A stretch of 64,000 bases of DNA, from positions 1-64,000 of the forward strand of contig NW_025776242.1 of the NCBI RefSeq assembly GCF_021130785.1. The letters are read 5' to 3'. Below, piece after piece: positions 1-10,450 of the stretch. This DNA comes from Homalodisca vitripennis (taxonomy: Eukaryota; Arthropoda; Insecta; Hemiptera; Cicadellidae). The notes under the pieces were generated by a model. It did no database searches and was not told the origin of the DNA. It saw nothing but the letters and a program-made list of their open reading frames with translations. The first letter of the stretch is position 1, and each line of letters starts with the position of its first letter. The translations under genes were made by a program, and so were the position numbers.

Positions 1-2215
1 GCAAGATTAATTCTGTTATAATTAATTATTAAAACGTAAATATGTTTGACAATGTACGTGACATTTGGATTCGACTAGTACTTTAATTTCTATTCTGTCC
101 TCATTTTATATTTTTAATTGAACTTAAAAAAATTTCAAATAAAAAATTGTGTTACACATGAAAATGAGATGTATTTTGTACATTTTAGTATATGCTTAAT
201 CTTATGGCGCTTGGAAATGGCTAAATTAACCTTTTCCACTGCAGTCTTACTTTCCGAATTCTCTTGAGTTCTAGAAGTAAGTGGAGACGAAAAGGAACAC
301 TCACACGAGTACACGCGTGCACAACGTCACAATTGTTACGACACATAAACGAACACCATCGTTACGAGCCACCAGTTTGCAAACGCAGACACGCTAGAAA
401 AACATTGCTAGAAACCAGAAAAGGATACACTATGTCCCTCCTACCCTCTAAGATTATGAATTAAATCGTAACCTATTAAACTCAATAATTAATTTCTAAA
501 AAGAGTAATTAAAGTTATTAAATTAAGTCTGTTAAAGTTTCTCAAGTACAAATATACTCTAAAAATTAATAATATCGTGCCATTCTGAAACAACCATTAT
601 AGTCAAATTAACTATATCTTTTAAGTAGACAATACATTACCTAGTGTAATGTGTAGTGTGTGTATTTGTGTAAGTGGGGCGACCTCCTGCCACATGGACC
701 GCATCACCCTGGAACAATCAGAAAAAAACATGTTTTATATTTAATTAAAACATTTCAGTTCATATCTTATGAACTTTTAAAAAGATGGTGTTTCCAAAAA
801 GTAGTATTGTTTAAGGTAGTAATCTCTGAAAGCAGTATATATTGACAGAATGTGTTTGTAAACATTAATTCCATACAAGAATGCGTAAACTTAAGTGTTT
901 ATATGATGAGATAAATATAGTATACCTGAAAGTGTTGTGTAGTGAAGAATTATTTGTCGTAGTTTAAATGTAGTTCTACACGCACTCACTCATTCGCACT
1001 TTTTTCCATTCAACCAACTTTCATACTTTGCGTGTTTTTCCAACACACGTGAAGAAGTGTTATATGATGAGAAGTGTCACAGAGAGGACGTCGAATCGAC
1101 GTAGGACCGAGGCCACCTGAAAATAATCAGAACAAAACTCTCGAATCACAAATATGATACTAAGAAGATGCCTATTTCTCTTTCAAACTTATGGCATAAT
1201 GCTGTAACAATCTAGACATGTGACCAAAACAGTTGTTTCAGAATGGCGTGAAAACTCATATCTGACATGATTCAAAGACTTACGGTACTGAAGTTCCTCC
1301 CATTGAGAACGTAAAGTAAACCTGTATGCTGAAACAAAACGTCAGAATATTATTACAATTAGAGTCCTTGTAAATTATGCACAATAAATAGGGTTATTAC
1401 TATTAAAAGTAAATATGTATATTCTATACAACGAAGTAGAACTGGATATTAAATGCATGATTTGAACAATATTTATACAAAATTAAATAATTGTAGCTCA
1501 ATGAAATGTCAAGCCAGGGCAATTTAACTTTTACTCTAAATATACAGTCAGAGAGTAGATTGAGTCCAGAAGAGGCTATTCTCATAAATGCTTGTAAACA
1601 TGATGTGTGCATCAGATATAATGGTGGAAAAACAACATAATTTACGATTAAACAAATAAGTTTCCTATAAGACATTCCTTTTTATTTCTAGTTAATTGAC
1701 TTTAGTAAAACCCTGATAATCTAAGTGATGCAATGTTTTTAGATACTCAAATTTCGTCAATCGTAATGAAAACACTACACGAAATATTTTTACTGTAGAA
1801 GACAATGTAATTTATCTTTACTAAAAATAATCACGCTTACAGATAAGATGGTAATGCATTGGTGTAATTTTCTCCTTCCATAACATTTGCTGGTCTATAC
1901 TATTGCTTTAAGTAAAATTAAATCAACCTAATAACACCGTTAAGAGAATTTATTTAATTGTATTGGCCAGAAAACGTCTTTTATATCAGTAAATCTGACA
2001 TTCATCACTATTCTTAAGTTTATTGTAAAGTTATCTATAGTATAATTCTCGTTTTGTAACGATCTCCTCTGTTCCTACGTGCCTTTGGTTAAAAAATACC
2101 ACCATGGGCAAAATTTAAAAAAAGACCTACTTTTTGCAGCACAGTCCTCATATGTAAAATATTTCAGGATTCATACATTAAATAAATAGATCAACCGCTA
2201 GGTCAGTCCTTTTTT

Positions 2216-2630
2216 GAAGCAATATTACTTCTATACTTGAATATACATTAAGACTAAGATCACAAACAAAATCGTAATGCCTGAGCTATCGAAGGTTTGA
2301 AGCAATGTTACTTCTATACTTGAACATACATTAAGACTAAGATCACAAACAAAATCGTAATGCCTGAGCTATCGAAGGTTTGAAGCAATGTTACTTCTAT
2401 ACTTGAACATACATTAAGACTAAGATCACAAACAAAATCGTAATGCCTGAGCTATCGAAGGTTTGAAGCAATGTTACTTCTATATTTGAACACACATTAA
2501 GACTAAGATCACAAACAAAATCGTAATGCCTGAGCTATCGAAAGTTTGAAGCAAGGTTACTTCTATATTTGAACACACATTAAGACTAAGATCACAAACA
2601 AAATCGTAATGCCTGAGCTATCAAAGGTAT
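2216..2630. repeat. 83-bp tandem repeat, five units (A1)
   Basis: Units start at 2216, 2299, 2382, 2465 and 2548, so the spacing is exactly 83 bp. Each opens with gaagcaat/ggttacttctat and ends with cctgagctatcgaagg. Units 2 and 3 are identical or nearly so, while units 4 and 5 share private changes (cacacatt), which suggests stepwise duplication. The paralogous position in A3 has only two units and A2 has none recognisable. No coding potential is seen. Confidence 0.95.
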
Positions 2631-5191
2631 TTGGATTGCTCTTTTTTACTTTTCCTCAGCCGTTCGTCATCTCTAGTGGGTTATGAAAATGATATTCAGT
2701 GCACAATCTGTTCCATTAATTTTGTTGGTGTGCATCAATAACTCTTGATTCTCAAATATTTGTTTCAGTATTTTTGACACATCGTACAACTTATTTTATG
2801 CACCATGACTTTTACAAGAAAACCATTAACCATTAATTAAATTTTAATTTTAGTGCATGCTTAATCTTAAGGCGACTTTGATACATGAAGAAAGTTTAGA
2901 TATGCGTAACTGTCATCATTTAGTTCGCGTAGGTAATAGCGCTTATTCTTCAAACGGGCCTAACTTTAACTAGCCGGTGATTCTGGTGAATAACATGAGT
3001 TAGGGAATGAATTGAATGGCCAGTTAAAATCTACTTTAAGGATTTGATCGCACAACGCTTCTGCAAGGTAAGACTACACTCCTGCTTAAGTCATTTGATT
3101 TGCTTCCTTCATTACCCACAAAGTTTAAGCTCAAGTTGAGGCAACCAATTTATCTTAGTGGCTATAATCAAACCAATCTCAAATCGTTCATAACTCTACG
3201 ATAATTAGTTTTTTTTAAGTAAATTTATTTATTTTATTGGTTTACCCAAAGTATGTGTCCGTTATCAAGAAAGGATTTCCTGAAAATCTGGAGGTCCATT
3301 CTGCACCAATCATAGAAAACAAAATCCTTAAACCCTTTTGTCTCGTTCTTCGCAATTCATCTTAAGATGAGCATGGCACAAAACACATTGTGACTTCCAC
3401 GGTTTGCCCTGCATTAGACCTATTAAAAATTGATGTTAGTGTTAGTAGTTATCGGCTCAGTACAAGATCACAAACGCTTCGCATCGGTACATTTTCCTGA
3501 TTAGCTGGATCAAATACATTAGAATCTGCTTCCACCTCCTCTTATCTCTGTCTTGGAATAATCTATCTCAACCTACTCGTAGTGAGGCGTTCTCCATTCT
3601 CCACATCAGGTATTTCTTTATGAAAATCGCCTTTATTGATGAGTTGGAGTTAGAGCTGACAGTCCTCTCTCTACCACTCAACCTCAATAAATGTATTTCC
3701 TTGTTTCGTTATTTGAATTGTTGATGACTTTAACTGGAAGATATTTCATATAAGTCGTTAACAAAATAGAGAATACTCATTTTAATTACATAAATATTAT
3801 ATTATACAAGAAAAAATAATTGAAAATGAATTATTAAATGTTGAATTTTTTTCAACATCTATAACTTACCTATTCACTCGGACAACATAATTGGTCAGTA
3901 AAATACAGTTCTGTCACTCCGGCTAAATCTGCTCCTAAATACAATTGAGTTCGATCTCAAAACGATCGTGTTTACTGATCTGTTGAACAAGATCAGGAAA
4001 AAAAGTCCAGTAATCAGTACCAATGACACAATGCTATGTATTGTTTATAGAAGGCATGTAATTGGGTAAGGAAACATAGTTAGTGGAACTTCATATTTAT
4101 ACCACGTACAAATGGTAGAAAGGATTCATTACTGAGATACTTATACTGAAATTTAAATCATACACAACAAGGAGCTAATAATAGTATTTATAGCAAAGAA
4201 ATTTAAAGGAGTTTTTTATTGGCTAAAAATTAAAGGCGGAATGGGCCATTGATAATCTCGTGTTAGTTTATCAGAATAGTAAGACCTCGGGATTTGGATA
4301 TGAGTTCAAATCTTGCCAGTGAAACATCAGTATTTTCATAAGTAACGTCGACCTTGTACAGTAAAGACTCTCCTCCTGATTGTGTTTTATAAGGTCCTAG
4401 AAAAAATAAAACCACTGGCCCAAGACAATTGGCATAATAAGGCAGAAAAGGCGATCGAGCTATTCTTTATCAATATTACTAGACAGATAAAACTTGAAAT
4501 TAAGTACAGTTACGGATGGATAAAAAAAATTTAAACTACCGAGGATAGATATATAATTCTACAGCCTCGATTTATTAAGTATCCAAACCACCAGGATGGA
4601 AATTGTATCGGGGTTAGGAAGGTTACAATTACGGGAGTATGTTATTACATAGGTATATAGCAATATGAAGAAATATTATAGGTTACGCATATAAGATGTT
4701 AAAGTATTAGAACTATGAGAGAGCCGGAAACAAAAAATACAAAAATTAGGAACTCCATAAAGTGGGTAAGTTACAGCATTACGTGAAAAAAAAAACAATC
4801 AATCATTTAAATGCTAGTTATACTTCAACATGGGTAGATTTTAGATAGCAATTCAAGGAGGCAATAAGCCAGATTATACCCTAAAAGAAAGTAGTAAATG
4901 GTAGGTAGGTAATTTCCGAGTAGGCAACCCACAACTAGGAGTACCGTAGTAATTGCTATTATTTATCAGTACTAATTCCAATACTAATAAATTCTTACAG
5001 TACCATAGTCTTATGATGATGTCTGTAAAGGATATATCAATAATGTATCTAGTGTTAATCGTAGGTAATTTAAGATGTTAGTATGTGAATCTTTGCTAAT
5101 AATTACAATCAACTTGTAATAATAAAACAAATACTTTTTAATTGTTTTTTGTGGATTAAACACGGTGTTTGTTTTCTTTATTAACCCTTTG

Positions 5192-5311
5192 AGTGCCAAC
5201 GGCCGAGAGTAATCCGCCGTCCCATATCTGAGCGAGAAGTGCCAACGGCCGAGTAATCCGCCGTCCCATATCTGAGCGAGAAGTGCCAACGGCCGAGTAA
5301 TCCGCCGTCCG
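5192..5311. repeat. 44-bp subterminal direct repeats, three units
   Basis: Units begin at 5192, 5238 and 5282 (the first has two extra bases) and share agtgccaacggccgag and taatccgccgtcc. They are GC-rich in an AT-rich setting and start inside the terminal inverted repeat of the piggyBac-type MITE. Subterminal repeats of this kind are often transposase binding sites; that role is inferred here. Confidence 0.85.
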
Positions 5312-5501
5312 CAATTTGATTTTTGTTTGTTATTAAAATGATATTTACCACTATTGATACTTATATCGTAATATTCTGTATTTCATTGTCTTCAATTAAA
5401 AAAAAATGTTTATAGCGTCGCATAACGTCGACAGGTTAATGTTTTTCAAGGAAAAAATCCTCTTACATCTGCCGAAAGTGTAAAAGGGCAGTATACACAT
5501 T

Positions 5502-6053
5502 GGTACTTTGGGATTATACCGACCACACACCCAGACATGAATCGTTATTTGACATTTTACTTCTACTGATAACTAGATTAGCTTAGAACAATATTTCTTC
5601 AATATAAAACAGGAATATTGTCTTATCGCAAACTCCTCCCCATCCTCAGACAGAGGTCAAAGTCGAGCGGTCTAGTAGATAACGTGATTGCTGAGTCTCG
5701 TTATCAGAGTCTCGTTTATCGCGCCCCGTAATCAGGATTCTCTAGAAAGATAAGATAACAGCGACAACAATACCGATCAAAATACCTGGAAAATGCTTGT
5801 TGACTGATAGAATGTTAGTTTCTGTTACTCAACTACACCGTTTTATAACGTTCAAAGTTCATTGAAAAAAAGTTTAAGCGTTGGGGGCATGTTGGGGGCA
5901 TATAACGGAATCTGACCCCATTAACAATTGATAATCGTTGTAAGTTTGTAATTTTTGTAATTAAAGAGTTTTTTCGTTCTATCATGTTTGTTTCTACAAA
6001 TTTATATTTTTGTGTTCTTCATACTTGTGTAGTCGGTATAATCCCAAAGTACC
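5502..6053. mobile_element. Nested MITE with 27-bp inverted ends, copy 1
   Basis: The left end begins ggtactttgggattatacc and the right end is its inverted counterpart ending ggtataatcccaaagtacc, so about 27 bp of inverted repeat bound 552 bp. It lies inside the piggyBac-type MITE and therefore inserted later. A second copy with the same ends and much of the same interior is at 24,736-25,415. The target duplication is not clear, so the superfamily is not assigned. No ORF is seen. Confidence 0.85.
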
Positions 6054-7357
6054 CACACATTCTGGTTCCCGAAACATACTTGTTAGGTACATGCCCAAAC
6101 GGACATTTTATATATAAGTAGTTATTTTATTTTGTAAAAAGTGAATTGGTTCTTTTTTGTTTTTATAAAAAATATATTATTTAAGTTGTTTTGCAACTGG
6201 AAGCTTGAATTTAATTGTTACGCCATAGAAACGAAAGCTTTTGAAAAAGTACTGTTGTATCGTATATTTTGTTTTAAGTGATGTAAATATGTTATTTGTG
6301 GATCAAATGTAATAAAACTTGGACAGTGTGTGCTCAACCATAGGAGCATCACTAAAAACAAATAAAAATTGACCTATAGATTTTTTTTGTAATTGATATC
6401 TACCTTAAACTTTGAAAAAAATTAAAAAATCATGTAAGTTAGTTATATACATATACTAAAAGAATATATATTTTGTAATGCATGACCTTATATTTTGTGT
6501 TTGAATGTTCAAATATAGTGTATTATGAACTGTTTAAACAAAGTTTCACAAAGATCTGTTCATAAATAAGAGAGCTGTAAACGTTTTTCCTAAACTTCTA
6601 CATTTTTTTACAAATATGCCCTGGCATTTCTTGCGTAACCAATAGTGTGGAGGCCTGGCACTTTTCGCATGTAACATCAAAATAAGCCCGCCACTCAAAG
6701 GGTTAAAGTAATGTTATATAGTTTTACAAAAATCAATACCAAGAGCAATACACGTATGGCATTTATACTACTTATACACAGATAAGAAGAGTAACGACTG
6801 AGACAAGGAACAAAATATTTATATTTACCTTTTAGAAGAGGTGCTAGGCTGATCTTCTTGGTCCCTTATCGATGAGATAGTCTACGGCAGAGTTTACGTC
6901 CACTAACCATTGTAATCTCTCACTAGCAGTCATCAAACCAATTCCTATGCTATCTTTGGATGCGCCCCATGTCAAACGTTTTGAAGTTTGAGAATTTAAA
7001 AATTGGTTTTCATGGAAACGACGATATACATTGTTACAAAAACAAAAGTACTACATAGTAAATATTTATTTATTATTTTCTTTATTTACATTTTATTACA
7101 CCTGGTCATTGACGTCTGATAATTAATATCCGAAGTTTCATAATAAGAGTAATAAGCCAATCTTTACAGCTGATGTTTCATCAAAAATGCCAAAGAGTAA
7201 GAATAACAAGTTTAGTATAAATTAATGAAGAATTAAACCAAAACAAATTTTGATTTGAGAAAAAGTTGATGAATAATTTCCCTCATTTCAAAATTAAACC
7301 TTTTTATCTATATCAATATTTGGTACTATAAAAGAAAAGTTAAGTGATTTAGATCTT

Positions 7358-8010
7358 TCGACGTCTAAAAGTTTTGCAGCAGCGTTCGTTGCATCGTGTA
7401 TTTAATGAATATGACAAGCAACGTATACTGATTAGAAGAACGAGACGTCAAGACGGAAGACGTCGTAGGGTTTTAGAACTAATAATTATTTACTGACATA
7501 CGAGTATAAATGTGCTGTCACTACAGCTGTGCAATATTACGCCTTAGAACAATATGAAAATGTGTGTATCCATCGCGGTGCATTGCATTTCCCCGAGAAA
7601 TCGGTTTCTAGTCGCATAAATAGAAATTCTTTTGGTGAATGTCGTTTGCATGGACGAATTTTATTGGAGCTACCGAAATTTCCAAATTGATTAAGACGTC
7701 TTTTTTTAACAGTCACCCATATTCGGAAGATTTTCTTAATAATATAAGGAACATAAACGGATATTTTGCTCTAGCATCCTTTAATGCAGAAGATGACAGA
7801 ACAATAAATAGTTATGGTATTGTATAGTTTGCGGAAATGTATATCATAAAATTAATCCAAAAACACAATTTACCAGAAAAATACTAAATACAGCTCCATT
7901 TCCTGACATTGTATATAAGCACAAGTTAGTATACAGTGTTCTTAATACACTATTACTTGGTTTTTAGAGTTTCGAATAAATATACTAATACCAAATTGTC
8001 ATATAACAAA
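7358..8010 (+). pseudogene. Helitron replication-protein N-terminal fragment (A1)
   Basis: This is a decayed coding fragment. In different frames it reads, in order, an arginine-rich repeat (QQRSLHRV-like, with RRQ..RRRRVLE), a cysteine/histidine segment containing ALHFPEKSVSSRINRNSFGEC, and the stretch SHPYSEDFLNNIRNINGYFA followed by LASFNAEDDRTINSYGIV (about 7700-7827). This order, with FGEC-x-LHG-x-I-x-LE, then F-x-NNIR-x-x-N-x-x-FA-x-ASF, is characteristic of the region before and at the start of the Helitron-like N domain of Rep/helicase proteins. Frameshifts and stops interrupt it, and the Rep and helicase domains are missing. The same fragment is in A3 (50,795-51,480). The arginine-rich repeat is the unit amplified in A2 at 26,264-28,999. 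Helitron assignment rests on motif memory, not a search. Confidence 0.75.
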
Positions 8011-8254
8011 AAAGAAGAAGTGTGTTTTGTGAGCACAAAAGGATGATGAGTTTCCTGTTATGTAACTTCTAAAATGTTAAGTGTGGCAACGCAACGCGGC
8101 TTTTAAATTTCATTTTAGTTTATTTATTCGACTAAGCATTAGGAAAGATCTGCCAATATATTAAATCTTGTTGTCTGTTCGTCAATTCATCGATGCGAGT
8201 CCTCTTGATAGAATATAAAGTTTATACATTGTTCTCTTTGGACAAGAACTTTAA

Positions 8255-8615
8255 AACAATTGCACCTAGTCCTGTAGGGACTTTTGCGCTTCTACTGGAG
8301 TGACAGGATATCTTGGATGGGTAAGTTTGGGGGTAGAGGCGTCTCCTATGAAGGTTCGTGAGGGCATGTTTAGGGCAATAATCTCTACATATCCCCTAGA
8401 AAATAAGGAGAAGCTAGCTCTTAACCAGCCTCTCCAATCAAAGCAGTAATTAGGTGACAAACCCTTATGTCTAGGCTGGCAAGAACCCTTGATTCTTAGG
8501 CAAAAAACCTCAGAAACTTCAACAGTCATCTCCCGCAGTAGACTAGACCTATCGAACTACCCTTGCGCCCTATTAATCTAGACATTTGCGGTTAGAGATG
8601 CCGCTCCTTAAGTTA
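8255..8615. repeat. Unclassified GC-richer segment (A1)
   Basis: About 360 bp of noticeably higher GC than its surroundings, conserved almost unchanged at 51,690-52,050 in A3. The minus strand has an 87-codon open frame (8266-8529), but it resembles nothing I know and is not supported as a gene. It could be a retroelement 3' part or a short interspersed repeat. Nothing decides between these. Confidence 0.4.
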
Positions 8616-9587
8616 TAAGATTATCCAGGTTTAAGTGATACGTCGGTTTTGCTGTACCCATTGAGGGTTAAACTGGAATGTATAAACAGGCAGAAGTAAA
8701 AACCTCCTGAGGGACAAAGTACATATATATTCCTCTTCCTTTTTAACTTTTGCATCAAAAGGTCAAAGGGCAATCCGTCCGTTTGTCTGTGCGATAACAC
8801 TTGATAGAAAAGTTCAAACAACTTTTAAAAGCGATCCTAAAAGATATAAAAAATACGTCTATTTAAACATATTAGCGTGTTAAATGAAAAAATAAGAAAA
8901 TCATAAAACTTGAAATACTATATTTTGTTAGATAGGTTTTAACATGTACAAGTCTAGCCACAAACTGCTAGAAAACGCTGTACTGCCTCTGTTACTGCAT
9001 TCTAATCCGCCGTTACTGCTCTAATGGCATTCTTCCGCTGGTGTAGTTAAGGCCTCACTAGCTATTCAGCTGATCAAAGTTAGTTATTCTATATCTATTT
9101 ATACAAGTAATTACTTCTCATTGAATGCCTACTTTATATTATACAATAATGCAACTTTAAATATTAATTATGTACACACAATAAATGTTTTAGCCACTAT
9201 CGACGTCGATGTCGCCTTTAGTTACACTAGTTGTGAAAACTGATTACTTTAAAAGTTTTTATTTCTATTGATGGTTTTTTAGTGATATAAATGTAATATT
9301 AGTTTGAAGTAAATGTTTTTTAATAAATAACTTTTATTACCAATATATTTGGAGAAATAAGCGTAAAAGTTTTGAATTGCAAACTATTGTCATAATAATG
9401 GGCAGTTATATAATTTTTCTAGAAGAATTATATTTTAATATAATTTAGGCTATTTGAAAATATAAAAAGTTGCTTTATAGTCATAAACGAAATGTTTAGC
9501 AATTAATGCTAAAACACTCATGATTAAATATAGAAACATAAAGGAAAAGTATCGATTCCATGATAATTGTTAGTAACAGTTAATATA

Positions 9588-10450
9588 CAGGGTGCATTAT
9601 AAAAGCAATGCACATGATTTTATTATGATGCGACTATTTATCACAGAGCAATCGGGCCGGTCGGATAATGCGGAGGGGGGGTTCTGCCATCGAAACTTGC
9701 CTGGTCTCAGTTCACTCCAAGCAGTTCGAGCGGTAGGATGTGTCCTTGCACGAAGACTATTATTCTTTTGGGTCACGGTGCGAACAGCAGTACGATTAAG
9801 GTTTTTGTGCGGCTTGGGAAAATAGTACGGAATCTTATCAAATGCTTCAAGAGGCCTTTGAGGTGGCTTTCATTTAGAACTCTCAATGTGGAAGTGGCAC
9901 ACAAAATCTGAAGCATGTACAATGGCGCAAATCCAAGAAAGCGAGTATGAACATATCATGCATAAAAACAATCCTGACTGTCTCTTTAACGTTCTAAAAT
10001 AGAGGAATAGTCTATTTTTGAGTTTGTACCGCAAAGAAAAACTGTCGACGCAACCTTTTTACATGGATATGCTCGAGAGACTGAAATGCCGGGTCGGCCG
10101 CGACTGACAAAAATCAAAGAAGCTTTTATGCTCCACCTCGACAATTCCCTCAGCCACACGGGTTTTCATCGTTACTAACTTCCCCCAGAACAATACGACG
10201 ATGGTGCAACACCTTTTCTACAGCCTTGACTTGGCTCTGGGTCACTTTTTGTTCCCCCAAATGAAAAGAGAGCTAAAGGGAAAGCATAGGGAGTTTTTGG
10301 GAGTATGCCTAAGTAAAAAATTATTGTCTACTGCAATAAGAAATTAATACGTGGCAGAATTCAGACATTATATGTAAAATGGGAAATTCAGCAAAAAATT
10401 ATAACATTAGCATATGAATAACCTTGGTAGGTTAATAAAACATGTGTAGA
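9588..10450 (+). pseudogene. mariner-type transposase relic (A1)
   Basis: The relic starts at a mariner-like end (tacagggtgcattataaaag). Fragments in several frames match the mariner plan: an N-terminal helix-turn-helix segment (KVFVRLGK then YQMLQEAFEVAF, about 9800-9870), the middle with HLDNSLSHTGF-like sequence around the second catalytic aspartate (about 10,138-10,170), and YSLDLALGHFLFPKMKREL (about 10,222-10,275). In that last motif the third catalytic aspartate is replaced (GH where the A3 copy reads CDFF). There are multiple frameshifts and stops, so it is not functional. The right end is not resolved. Confidence 0.75.

Larger units (their letters stand above)
5185..6702. mobile_element. 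piggyBac-type non-autonomous element (MITE), TTAA target duplication
   Basis: The element is flanked by TTAA at 5181-5184 and 6703-6706. Its ends are the inverted repeats ccctttgagtg (5185-5195) and cactcaaaggg (6692-6702). It is 1,518 bp long and has no transposase ORF. The TTAA duplication with a CCC...GGG terminus is the hallmark of the piggyBac superfamily. The homologous position in A2 (ttcattaatgtaataat, TTAA at 25,461-25,464) has a single TTAA and no element, which confirms both ends. It contains 44-bp subterminal repeats at the left end and a second MITE nested at 5502-6053. Confidence 0.9.

Noticed and set aside
8266..8529. 87-codon minus-strand ORF in the GC-richer segment
   Set aside because: The segment is conserved in A3, but I found no family resemblance. 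The openness is explained by higher GC.
9592..9825. 77-codon plus-strand ORF at the start of the mariner relic
   Set aside because: It covers the terminal region in a chance frame; the transposase-like fragments are in other frames further on.
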